A stretch of DNA of 64,000 bases from JBBQYD01 sp942493075 (GTDB lineage: Bacteria; Verrucomicrobiota; Verrucomicrobiia; Limisphaerales; UBA8199), in contig OW818681.1 of assembly GCA_942493075.1 (NCBI GenBank), positions 4,960,001 to 5,024,000 of the forward strand. The letters run 5' to 3'. This document shows, in pieces, positions 1 through 7,888 of this stretch (its first letter is position 1; the number at the start of each line of letters is the position of its first letter). The notes below the pieces were generated by a model that had not been told where the DNA came from, did no database searches, and saw only the letters and a list, made by a program, of their open reading frames with translations. Position numbers and translations under genes: made by a program.

Positions 1-1
1 C

Positions 2-505
2 CGCGGTGAAGGGGTGCGCCGTTTCTGGAGGAGCATTCTCCCCACGGCTTTCACGGCATGGGCAACTGGCAGCAGTGTGGCCTCAATTCCAGCAAATCTA
101 TCGGCGGCAAAGCAGATTGGCGTGCCTGAAGATATCCGCGAAGTCGTCATCCCGGTGGGGGCCACGATTCACATGGAGGGCTCCTGCTTGTCAGCCATCC
201 TTAAGATTGCCTTTTTATTCGGCATTTTTGGCCAGGAGTTCTCGGGTGCAGGAACCATCCTCGTTGCTGTAGGAGTGGCGCTGTTGAGCGGAACAGTGAT
301 GAGCGGGATACCCGGCGGCGGGTTCCTGGGGGAGATGCTCATCGTAACCTTGTATGGCTTCCCGCCGGAAACGCTGCCTCTGCTCTCCATGATCGGAACA
401 CTGGTCGATCCGCCAGCCACGATGGTCAACGCCTGCGGAGACAACGTGTGCAGCATGCTGGTTGCACGAATCCTGAGCGGACCCCAGTGGATGAAGAACG
501 GGTAG
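2..505 (+). CDS. Dicarboxylate/amino acid:cation symporter, C-terminal part (cut by window start)
   Basis: The frame is open to the first bases of the window, so the 5' part of the gene lies outside. The visible 167 or so residues match the C-terminal half of the sodium/proton:dicarboxylate symporter family (SDF/DAACS, as in GltP and DctA). They include the serine-rich re-entrant hairpin (TAWATGSSVASIP), the VIPVGATIHMEGS segment that corresponds to the family motif with conserved N/H-M-D/E-G, and a late GTLVDPPATMVNACGD segment corresponding to the substrate-binding helix. The protein would be an inner-membrane importer of C4-dicarboxylates or acidic amino acids. The family is clear; the substrate is not readable from this fragment. 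Confidence 0.88.
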   Translation, partial: RGEGVRRFWRSILPTAFTAWATGSSVASIPANLSAAKQIGVPEDIREVVIPVGATIHMEGSCLSAILKIAFLFGIFGQEFSGAGTILVAVGVALLSGTVMSGIPGGGFLGEMLIVTLYGFPPETLPLLSMIGTLVDPPATMVNACGDNVCSMLVARILSGPQWMKNG

Positions 506-558
506 TTCTCCCACTCGAGTCAGCAACCCCCGGAAGGCCGTAAGCCACCGGTGGTTAG

Positions 559-1872
559 CTATAAAATGTTGGCAGCCAGTTCGGCAAGCTCAGAGCGTTC
601 ACCCTTTTGAAACTCGATATGAGCGGAGATCGCTTGCTCCCGGAACCGACTCACGATGTAATTGAATCCGTTTGAGGAAGAATCCACGTAAGGGTTATCG
701 ATTTGATACGGATCACCCGTGAACACGATCTTGGTGCCGTTCCCCACCCGCGTGATGATGGTCTTCGCCTCCAGGGGCGTCAGGTTTTGCGCCTCATCAA
801 TGATCATGAATTGATTGGCGATGCTGCGTCCGCGGATATAACTGAGCGCCTCCACCACGATGCTCCCGGAACGCATCAAATCGCCGCTGCGCCGGTGTTC
901 ATGGCCCATATTGAGATCGCCTAGCATCTCCAATGCATCATGAATCGGCTGCATCCAGGGCGCTAATTTTTCATCGAGTGAACCTGGTAGAAATCCAAGC
1001 TCTTTGCCCATGGAAATCGTGGGACGCGCTACAACCAACCGACGGAACTCGCGATCCATGACCGTACGTTTCAGACCGGCAGCCATGGCCAATAAGGTTT
1101 TGCCTGTACCAGCCTTTCCCATGAGGGTTACCAGCTTGATTCGGTCGTCCAGCAAGGCATCCAGGCCGAAATGTTGCTCGCGGTTGCGGGGCTTGATCCC
1201 CCACACCCCCTCCCGGGAGTCGACGATAGGAATCAGCTTGGTGCCGGTTGCATCGACCTTGGTTAAGGCGGTGCGCTTGGGATTCGCCTCTTCGAAAAGA
1301 GTGCAGTATTCGTTTGGGAAATAACGTTTCTTATCCCCGTTCAGATCCAGTTCACCATTGGCGCGGAACGACGCCATCTTCTCGGCACTCACCGCCATTT
1401 CGACCATCCCGGTGTAGAGATCTGTGATGAAGACCCGGTCGGTTTCGTAATCCTCAGCCAGCAATCCGAGTGCGTCGGCTTTGATGCGTAAATTGATATC
1501 CTTGCTGACGAGGATGGTTTGGGACTTGGGCTTGGTCTTCTTGATTCCTAAAGCAAGCGTCAGAATGCGGTTGTCCACAGTGTCCGAGCTGAACACAACT
1601 TCGTTTTTGGGAACTTTGCCGTGATTATAGATGATGCGCAGGCGTCCGCCGTTGGGAAGATCGACTCCTTCGCTCAAGCTCCCGGTGCCGCGCAGACCAT
1701 CGAGCATGCGCGAGACGCTGCGGGCGTTCTGACCTAACTCGGTGGACTCACGTTTGAACCGATCAATCTCCTCGATGACTTCCATCGGGAGCAGGACGCA
1801 GTTGTCCTCAAAGTTAAGCAGGGAATCGGGATCATGAAGGAGAACGTTTGTATCAAGAATGTAATTCTTCAC
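559..1872 (-). CDS. phoH2: PIN domain-PhoH family ATPase (PhoH2 type)
   Basis: The 437-aa protein has an N-terminal PIN nuclease domain (about residues 1-140, starting MKNYILDTNVLLHDP with acidic residues D7, E34/E35 and D124) and a C-terminal PhoH-type P-loop domain. Walker A is GKAGTGKT at residues 252-259, Walker B is IIDEAQ at 357-362, and a TGDPYQID motif follows. PhoH2 proteins of this architecture are known RNA helicase/ribonucleases, so a role in RNA unwinding and cleavage in the cytoplasm is likely. The start codon lies 20 bases inside the end of the upstream GST-like gene, so the two are probably translated from one message. Confidence 0.93.
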   Translation of the reverse strand: MKNYILDTNVLLHDPDSLLNFEDNCVLLPMEVIEEIDRFKRESTELGQNARSVSRMLDGLRGTGSLSEGVDLPNGGRLRIIYNHGKVPKNEVVFSSDTVDNRILTLALGIKKTKPKSQTILVSKDINLRIKADALGLLAEDYETDRVFITDLYTGMVEMAVSAEKMASFRANGELDLNGDKKRYFPNEYCTLFEEANPKRTALTKVDATGTKLIPIVDSREGVWGIKPRNREQHFGLDALLDDRIKLVTLMGKAGTGKTLLAMAAGLKRTVMDREFRRLVVARPTISMGKELGFLPGSLDEKLAPWMQPIHDALEMLGDLNMGHEHRRSGDLMRSGSIVVEALSYIRGRSIANQFMIIDEAQNLTPLEAKTIITRVGNGTKIVFTGDPYQIDNPYVDSSSNGFNYIVSRFREQAISAHIEFQKGERSELAELAANIL

Positions 1873-2536
1873 CAGGTAAGTCTTTAATGGTTACTAAACT
1901 CATTTCCCGGTGCCAACGCACTATGTTGCTGTGGCTCCGGGGCAAACGATAATGGCCGGAAAACAGAAAGTTCTCCAGCATTCCGAAAAGATTGAAATCG
2001 ACGAATAGCGGGCGGTCTTCCAGCAGGAAGGAGCGGTGCTGAAGCATCTCCTCAAATGGGATGAGTTTCTGCGCCAGCTCCGCCTGCAACTGTTTCTGGC
2101 CGGATTTCCATTGATCGATGCAGCCCCTTCCAAACTTCCGCTCTTTGTGCCGCAGGAAAGGGAGGTGCTCATCGGCTGGCACGAACTCCTGCCAATAAAT
2201 GTCATTGAGCTTAAAGCAAGGTCCCTCGATCTCGTTTTCGATGTGGTGCCAAAGCAAATCCTGGAGACCCTCCCAACGCAGTGGAAACAAACCGAGCTGT
2301 AACTTCGAATCCACGTATTTGGCCAGCACCTGGGAATCGTCGCTTACCTCAAAAATGACGGTTTTACCATCACGCAGGATCGGCACACCATAATATCGTT
2401 CTCTGGTGAGTTTCCAAACCAGGGAACGGTCGGTGTTCGAAGTGTTGGTGATTTTAAACGGGCGCGAGGCAAATTCGAGGATACGACGTTGAACAATGCA
2501 GAAGGGGCTCCACGGGAACTGAATGAGTTCAATCAT
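1853..2536 (-). CDS. Glutathione S-transferase-like protein
   Basis: The protein (227 aa) begins MIELIQFPWSPFCIVQRRIL, a thioredoxin-like GST N-terminal beta-alpha unit with S10 and C13 where GSTs carry the catalytic or CxxC residue. A GVPILRDGKTVIFEVSDDSQ stretch corresponds to the cis-proline and the glutathione-binding SDS-like loop. The rest is helical, as in a GST C-terminal domain. The frame is open 50 codons further upstream, but those residues are low-complexity and do not belong to the fold, so I start at the ATG at 2536. The gene overlaps the PhoH gene by 20 bases. Substrate unknown; it could be a GST or a glutaredoxin-like redox protein. Confidence 0.72.
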   Translation of the reverse strand: MIELIQFPWSPFCIVQRRILEFASRPFKITNTSNTDRSLVWKLTRERYYGVPILRDGKTVIFEVSDDSQVLAKYVDSKLQLGLFPLRWEGLQDLLWHHIENEIEGPCFKLNDIYWQEFVPADEHLPFLRHKERKFGRGCIDQWKSGQKQLQAELAQKLIPFEEMLQHRSFLLEDRPLFVDFNLFGMLENFLFSGHYRLPRSHSNIVRWHREMSLVTIKDLPGEELHS

Positions 2537-2710
2537 GATTTGCGGCTCTCTATGGCGCAATCTAAGACTGGTTGATGAAGGTGACAAGGGGAAATCAGTG
2601 GTTGGTGATCGGTCGGTAGTCCCGAGGAGTAGCGAAAGCGTCACATGCTTGCTTTTGATGCCTCCGCTCGCGATAGAACCGCCCAAGCACCAGGCAATGT
2701 GCGTGGCAAT

Positions 2711-2839
2711 TCCGTACTGTTGGTAACCTCTTGGCCTAAGAAGAGAATTTCCTGGTGGTTCTGGTTTGCGGCCTTGAGGCGCAAACCAGAACCACCAGGA
2801 ATGACACTAAATGGAACGCGCGGTTACCGACAGTACGGA
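2711..2839. repeat. Large nested inverted repeat
   Basis: Two pairs of arms are nested. The outer arms, 2711-2728 and 2822-2839, are 18 bp with one mismatch. The inner arms, 2749-2770 and 2780-2801, are 22 bp and perfectly complementary around a 9-base loop. About 20 unpaired bases lie on each side between the two stems. A transcript from either strand would fold into a long hairpin. The structure is far larger than a terminator and has no T-run. It could be a miniature inverted-repeat element, a structured RNA or a recombination site. Confidence 0.85.
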
Positions 2840-3022
2840 TTCCTGTTCGGTCGGCATTCCTGCGATCGAAGAGGAGCAGTTGCGAGGAAGACGAATAGCC
2901 TCTGCGAAAGTGACGAAGTAGAATCAGGACTTGGCCCGGCTATTCTGAAACGTAAAACTTGAAACGTGAACAAACCCGGGGCGTAGGGGTGTGGTTAAAA
3001 GTGGGTGAGGGAATGCTGAGTT

Positions 3023-3433
3023 CTGTCCGGTGTCGGACAGGTAACCGAGTTCGTCCGCTTCGAAGCCCCTGAACAGGGGCGACCGCGAATAGCCCGGCAC
3101 GGGAGTGCTGGGTAGTGTGCGCCCTATAGATCAATCAAGTCCCGACAGGGACGACCGATTCGACGTCATTCTTACCGGAAACAGCAACCGCCACGCCGTT
3201 AGCTCTCTGGCATACCCTACATGGGCTTATACTCGAAGCAAGTTTTGCGGAGGAGTCTGGGGTATTGTTGCAAGGACAGACCTTTCGAAAACCGTTATCC
3301 CCGGGAGCAATGGGATGTGCGATCGCCCACTTCGGGGCTTCGATGATCGCTTCAATCACCAGACCCGGCACTTCCGTGCCGGGCTAGCTGCGAACGCCCA
3401 CTTCGGGGCTACATTGTTGCCCGTACGTCGGGC
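3023..3433. repeat. Cluster of short GC-rich palindromes
   Basis: At least seven hairpins of 5-8 bp stem occur within 410 bases: 3023-3040 (ctgtcc...ggacag), 3065-3080 (gcccct...aggggc), 3093-3112 (cccggcac...gtgctggg), 3139-3152 (gtccc...gggac), 3325-3338 and 3395-3409 (two copies of the gcccacttcggggc type), 3364-3383 (cccggcac...gtgccggg) and 3419-3433 (gcccg...cgggc). Two types recur, so these look like units of a dispersed REP-like family rather than chance. Confidence 0.8.
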
Positions 3434-3558
3434 AAAAGTCCGATCGCTCACCTTAAAGGAGCCGTAAGCCTCACCCACATATAATCACAGCCGGGCGTAG
3501 GGAGTAGCGCAATTAAGGTTGACGGTTCTGCCAGACTTGCTATCATTCGTTAAATCCT

Positions 3559-4758
3559 ATGAAACAACAGCTAATCCTTGCAGGGCTATCTCTCATTCCA
3601 GCCTTGCTCACCGCGGCTCCTCTTCCACCTGAAGAATTGCAGTTGCGCAATGTCATTGAATTCGGGACTGATCTGGGCGTTCCCAGCAGCCTGTTCAACT
3701 CTCGATACTTCGATGGCTTCGTTTATGTAAACCAAGTCAACGCCGGAACACAGGGGTTGGGACGTTATGCCAGCGGCTGGGGAACAGCGTTGATGCTACT
3801 CGATAACCGAGGCGTTCTGGAACATCGGATGGTGGCCCCGTTCCGTGGCACAAACAATCTCACCTATCTCATCGCCTCCAGCAGCGGCGCAGCTCCCACT
3901 ACGACAACCTTCAGCCGTTACGATTTCCAGGGCAGCAACCGTGTGGATGTGGCGTCGCCAAGCGGCCAGATCGTGGAGGGCTTTGATTGGGCAGATGATA
4001 ACACGATCATCCACACCTCTTACACTTCAGGCAATAGAAAGAATTTGTATCTGGTGAGTGTCGAGGCTGAGCCATTTGCACTGACGGCTAACACGCGCTG
4101 GAATGCGAATGGGTATGTAACCACCGAAGTATCCACCCGTATCCGCAACGTGCGTACGGGCGATAAATACAAGGGTTACGCGTATTATGGCGACAACGGG
4201 CAAGCCACAGACCCGAACTTCTATGCGATCAACCTGCAAACGGGGGCGTCCACGCTGCTGGGAAACGCGGGCCCGTTGACCAGCGGTCCGAGCTTCGGGA
4301 TTTGGACTGTGCTGGAGCGCAACGGCTATCTGTATGTCCAATCCACCGAAGACGGTGTTCAGGTTTATCCAATGACCAGTGCCACCAGCATCGGACCGTT
4401 ACTGTTCACTTATGGCAGAGATATGCTGGACACCGTTGCAGTGCAAAGCGGCGTGGCATATTACGGCCTGGATGTCTGGCCGGACGGCTCTCGTTTCGTA
4501 ATCGGGTCGGCGAATGGTCGCGTGATCGAATTCGGCGCACCCGATGTGCAAATCAACAAGGTCGATGCCAGTTCGCTGGTTCTCTCCTGGCCTTCGGCTG
4601 TAACCGCAGTGGCGATCCAAACCTCCCCTACGCTGGTTCCCGCGGCATTTGTCGACATTGAGCAGCAACCTTTTGTAACACTGGATGGGAAAACGAATTC
4701 TGCCTTGGTTTCGTTTAGTGGTGATCAGACCTTCTTCCGTTTGCGGAAGAACCCTTAA
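3559..4758 (+). CDS. Secreted protein of unknown function with verrucomicrobial C-terminal module
   Basis: The 399-aa protein starts with a classic Sec signal peptide (MKQQLILAGLSLIPALLTAA, cleavage after about residue 20). The middle is rich in short beta-strand and turn repeats with many W, G, Y and D residues, and could be a beta-propeller, though I see no defined repeat motif. The last 65 or so residues (SLVLSWPSA ... FFRLRKNP) match the C-terminal module of two other secreted proteins in this window. It is transcribed alone: palindromes lie upstream and a strong terminator follows the stop by 32 bases. Function unknown. Confidence 0.75.
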   Translation: MKQQLILAGLSLIPALLTAAPLPPEELQLRNVIEFGTDLGVPSSLFNSRYFDGFVYVNQVNAGTQGLGRYASGWGTALMLLDNRGVLEHRMVAPFRGTNNLTYLIASSSGAAPTTTTFSRYDFQGSNRVDVASPSGQIVEGFDWADDNTIIHTSYTSGNRKNLYLVSVEAEPFALTANTRWNANGYVTTEVSTRIRNVRTGDKYKGYAYYGDNGQATDPNFYAINLQTGASTLLGNAGPLTSGPSFGIWTVLERNGYLYVQSTEDGVQVYPMTSATSIGPLLFTYGRDMLDTVAVQSGVAYYGLDVWPDGSRFVIGSANGRVIEFGAPDVQINKVDASSLVLSWPSAVTAVAIQTSPTLVPAAFVDIEQQPFVTLDGKTNSALVSFSGDQTFFRLRKNP

Positions 4759-4790
4759 GACTCAGGCCGGTAACTCGGTTACTCTATGTT

Positions 4791-4825
4791 GCACGCCCGG
4801 TGGCCCCACCGGGCGTGCTTTTTTT
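4791..4825 (+). terminator. Rho-independent terminator
   Basis: A perfect 13-bp stem (gcacgcccggtgg / ccaccgggcgtgc) with a minimal loop is followed by seven T residues, directly downstream of the secreted-protein gene ending at 4758. Confidence 0.93.
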
Positions 4826-5018
4826 CGTAGGCGTCCGGCGGCAGTTCAACATTGGGTGACATCTTTTACTACCTGCTTGCATCTATGAGGTCTGTGGATG
4901 CTTCCCTTTCATTTACACCTATGACCGGATGATAGTGCGGCGTTTCGCATTCATATCGGGTGCGTCACTTGCCGATTGGCAATTGCGGGACTAAGTTCAC
5001 GTCGCAAAAAATCAAACC

Positions 5019-5741
5019 ATGATCTCAAGACGCGAGGCTATCAAACAAACCGCGTTGGCTACTGTGGCCATCGCTGGATACTCAACACTGTCCACTTTGA
5101 ATGCGCAACCATCCGGCTCAGCACCGGAAGGCGCGATCAAGCTGCCCCCGCTGCCCTACCCGGCGGATGCGTTGGAGCCGCACATCGATGCACGCACGAT
5201 GGAAATTCACCACGGCAAGCACCATGCGGCGTACGTCAATAACCTGAACAAAGCGCTGGCTGAAGCGCCGAACCTGGCTGGAACATCGCTTCAGTCTATC
5301 CTCAGCAATCTGGAAAGCGTGCCCGAGAAAGTTCGCACAGCGGTTCGCAACAACGGAGGCGGACACTTCAACCATGCTCTGTTCTGGCAAATGATGAAGA
5401 AGGACGGCGGCGGCGAACCCAAGGGGGAGTTGGCTCAGGCCATTGATAAGAGCTTTGGCAATTTCTCAAACTTCAAAGTCCAATTCACCGAAGCCGCCAC
5501 CGAAGTGTTCGGCAGCGGGTGGGCTTGGCTTATCGCTGGCGACGGGAAACTCAAAATTGAAACAGCGCCTAACCAGGATGCGCCGGTCGGCGGTGGGCGC
5601 GTCCCCATTTTGGGGCTGGATGTCTGGGAACATGCCTATTACATCAAGTACCAGAACCGGCGTCCCGAGTATATAGCGGCCTGGTTCAACGTGGTGAACT
5701 GGGATTTTGCATCGTCTCGTCTGGCGAGCACCAAGGGGTAA
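5019..5741 (+). CDS. sodA: Superoxide dismutase, Mn-type, Tat-exported
   Basis: The protein (240 aa) aligns over its length with Fe/Mn superoxide dismutases after a 30-residue N-terminal extension. The extension, SRREAIKQTALATVAIAG, is a twin-arginine signal, so the enzyme should act outside the cytoplasmic membrane. Metal ligands are visible: H64 in EIHHGKHH, the His of HFNHALFW, and the Asp and His of DVWEHAYY. The GGG before the second His and the Gln in PNQDAPV are features of the Mn-dependent branch rather than the Fe branch. The gene stands alone on the plus strand, converging on a TIM-barrel gene pair. A periplasmic SOD removes superoxide reaching the cell from outside. Confidence 0.95.
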   Translation: MISRREAIKQTALATVAIAGYSTLSTLNAQPSGSAPEGAIKLPPLPYPADALEPHIDARTMEIHHGKHHAAYVNNLNKALAEAPNLAGTSLQSILSNLESVPEKVRTAVRNNGGGHFNHALFWQMMKKDGGGEPKGELAQAIDKSFGNFSNFKVQFTEAATEVFGSGWAWLIAGDGKLKIETAPNQDAPVGGGRVPILGLDVWEHAYYIKYQNRRPEYIAAWFNVVNWDFASSRLASTKG

Positions 5742-5753
5742 GAGGGTTTTAAA

Positions 5754-5783
5754 GGGAGACCAACCAGTAACGGCTGGTCTCCC
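5754..5783. terminator. Hairpin between converging genes
   Basis: The 9-bp perfect arms gggagacca and tggtctccc face each other across 12 bases, 12 bases after the sod stop and 11 bases before the end of the opposite-strand gene. Short A or T runs lie on both sides (aaaaa after it, ttttaaa before it), which fits a bidirectional terminator, although neither U-tract is long. Confidence 0.6.
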
Positions 5784-5794
5784 TGGGATAAAAA

Positions 5795-6673
5795 TCAGAC
5801 GTCGCAAATCTGAACGGCCTGCTGGAGAGAGGTCAGCGGTTCGCGTTTCGGAACGAACTCCTGGGCCACATAACCCTTGAACCCGGTGGCAACGATCGCC
5901 TTCATCACCGCTGGATAATAGACTTCCTGGGTTTCGTCGATCTCCGCGCGACCGGGCACGCCACCGGTGTGGTAATGGCCGATGTACTTATGGTTCTCCT
6001 TAATGGTATCGATGATATCTCCATCCATGATTTGCATGTGGTAGATATCGTAGAGCAGCTTGAAATGCTCTGAGCCCACCTTCTCGCAAAGCGCCGCGCC
6101 CCAGGAGGTGTGATCGCACATGTAGTCGGGATGATTGCGCCGGCTATTCAACAACTCCATGCAGACCGTCAGCTTGTACTTTTGGGCGAGTGGCAGGATG
6201 CGTTCCAGGCCAACGGCGCAGTTTTCAAGACCCTGTTTGTCGCTCATTCCGTTCCGATTCCCTGAGAAACAAATGATGTTGGTGAAGCCGTGTTCCAACG
6301 CGATGGGCATGGTTTGATCGAAGAATTTGAAGATTCGATCGTGATTCTCGGTGCGGTTCAACCCTTCGCCGATGCCGCCAGGAACGCCGCTCACCATTGA
6401 GCAAACCAAGCCATGCCGTTTAACCGTCGAGAAGTCTTTTACCTCCAACAGATCGATGCCCTTTATGCCCATGCTTTTTACGGCGGAACAAAACTCATCC
6501 AGCGGGATCTTGGAATAGCACCACTTGCAAACCGCATGGTTGATGTTGCCCTTGACGGCTGGCGCCGCTTCTTTTTCGGGTGCGGCTGAACTGAAGTTCG
6601 TGGCCACAGCCAAGGCGGCTGCACCGGTCCCCATGGTACGTATCGCAGTACGACGACTCATAGCTTTGTCCAT
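5795..6673 (-). CDS. Hydroxypyruvate isomerase-like TIM-barrel protein, Tat signal
   Basis: The protein (292 aa from the ATG at 6673) carries a Tat signal (MSRRTAIRTMGTGAAALAVA) and an AP_endonuc_2-type TIM barrel related to hydroxypyruvate isomerase and other sugar isomerases. Recognisable strands include TVCMELLNSRRN (metal-binding Glu), LLYDIYHMQIMDGD (Asp and His ligands), YIGHYHTGGVPGR and GYVAQEFVPK (terminal Glu). The open frame runs upstream to 6916, overlapping the next gene, but that extension is not part of the family. I chose the ATG that keeps the twin-arginine motif near the N-terminus; 6661 is an alternative. It lies 56 bases behind a second Tat-exported isomerase-like gene, so the pair probably forms an operon. 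Actual substrate unknown. Confidence 0.85.
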   Translation of the reverse strand: MDKAMSRRTAIRTMGTGAAALAVATNFSSAAPEKEAAPAVKGNINHAVCKWCYSKIPLDEFCSAVKSMGIKGIDLLEVKDFSTVKRHGLVCSMVSGVPGGIGEGLNRTENHDRIFKFFDQTMPIALEHGFTNIICFSGNRNGMSDKQGLENCAVGLERILPLAQKYKLTVCMELLNSRRNHPDYMCDHTSWGAALCEKVGSEHFKLLYDIYHMQIMDGDIIDTIKENHKYIGHYHTGGVPGRAEIDETQEVYYPAVMKAIVATGFKGYVAQEFVPKREPLTSLQQAVQICDV

Positions 6674-6729
6674 GCCTGAGCTTACACCGGAGCGGAACGG
6701 CAACAAATTTTTTCTGAAAGGAATAGCTA

Positions 6730-7827
6730 TCAGGGTCGCGCTCCTATCCCGAGTGTCTCCCGGCAGTAACGCACACTTCGCTCCAACTCCTCCCGCTGAT
6801 AGGTCTGCTCGGCCTCTGAGTTCGGCGATTTGTGTGAGGGAATAGCCTTCCCGCGCCGGGCTAGAGCCAGGAACCGGGCAAAATCCGCCGCTTTCAATTT
6901 TGGCCATGCTTGCCAAAAATCCTGCTGCAAATAAGGGAAAGGCTTGGCGAAGCCGGAAATGATTTCCAGGACGACCGGCGCCTGGGGACAGAGCTGCGAA
7001 AACTTGTCCATATAAACACGCCAGTCCACCTGGCCTTCACCCATGGCTGTCCATTGGACTTTGGCTCCCTGCTCATCCTCCCAGACAATCGCGTCGCGAA
7101 TGCCGGTAGTCACCGCATAGGGGCCGAGAATCTCCAGGTTTGTCAAAGGATCCTCCAGCGCCCAGACCGCATTTCCCGAATCAAGCGTGGCGCCTACAAA
7201 ATCCCTCCCCGCCGCCTCTATCAAGCCGGCAAGCTCGCTGGCCCGCATATCTCCGGCATGATTCTCGACAGCGATGCGAACGTTTGAGTCAACAGCTTCA
7301 TTGCGGCAGGCTTGGAGGACTTTGACCGTGTCCGCTATCCTGGCCTCGATGCCACCGGGTGACTGACGGTCCTCGCCCATTCCCAGGACGCAGCGCAGAA
7401 CGGGTGATCCCAGCGCGCGCGCCACACGAATTCCCAGCCGCAAGTGTTCCTCGGCCGTTCCCCACTTCTTCTTGAAGGATTTTGCTGTGGGACAGATGCT
7501 CCAGGTTCCAGCATGGATTTGCACGCCCAGATCCTTGGATTTCGCGCGGAGTTCCTTCAGGCTCGCGTCCTCCAGGCTTTCATAAGCATCGAGATCGGAG
7601 ATCAGCAACACGTCGACTTTTTGCGCAGCGGCGTATTCGAGCAAACGTGGCGCTTTCCAGCCCATAGCCCTTACGGAAAAATTATCGATCCCCAGCTTCA
7701 ACCGAACCTTAGGCATGGTCTCAGCGGCGAGCCGTGGAGAGAGAGCCGCAGCAGCGGCACCTGCCGCCAGCAGGCCCGTGGTTTGCATGAAATCGCGCCG
7801 TGTCATTGCCGCAGACTTGGATGCCAT
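6730..7827 (-). CDS. Sugar phosphate isomerase/epimerase-like TIM-barrel protein, Tat signal
   Basis: The 365-aa protein starts with a Tat signal (MTRRDFMQTTGLLAAGAAAA after a short leader) and continues as an AP_endonuc_2-like barrel: IAVENHAGDM provides the Glu/His pair, GATLDSGNAVWALEDP the Asp, and VVLEIISGF the final Glu. It is paralogous in fold to the downstream gene but clearly diverged. Exported members of this family are abundant in Verrucomicrobia and Planctomycetes and are usually unassigned; a sugar or polyol isomerase or epimerase outside the cytoplasm is the reasonable guess. Confidence 0.85.
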   Translation of the reverse strand: MASKSAAMTRRDFMQTTGLLAAGAAAAALSPRLAAETMPKVRLKLGIDNFSVRAMGWKAPRLLEYAAAQKVDVLLISDLDAYESLEDASLKELRAKSKDLGVQIHAGTWSICPTAKSFKKKWGTAEEHLRLGIRVARALGSPVLRCVLGMGEDRQSPGGIEARIADTVKVLQACRNEAVDSNVRIAVENHAGDMRASELAGLIEAAGRDFVGATLDSGNAVWALEDPLTNLEILGPYAVTTGIRDAIVWEDEQGAKVQWTAMGEGQVDWRVYMDKFSQLCPQAPVVLEIISGFAKPFPYLQQDFWQAWPKLKAADFARFLALARRGKAIPSHKSPNSEAEQTYQREELERSVRYCRETLGIGARP

Positions 7828-7888
7828 GCTTTGAGTTTCATGTGAAAAACGGAGTCTGGCTAGAAAATGTTTTGCTCTTCACGGGGGA

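Larger units (their letters stand above)
2537..3558. other. 1.0-kb intergenic region without a gene
   Basis: No convincing coding sequence is present; the short open frames here have no recognisable features. The region holds a large nested inverted repeat (2711-2839) and a cluster of short GC-rich palindromes (3023-3433), annotated separately. A short run with repeated 'aacgtaaaac/aacgtgaac' words at about 2948-2970 resembles the flank of a second relic near 61.7 kb. Confidence 0.7.

Noticed and set aside
6674..6916. Upstream extension of the hydroxypyruvate isomerase-like gene
   Set aside because: It runs into the preceding gene and would bury the Tat signal in the middle of the protein.
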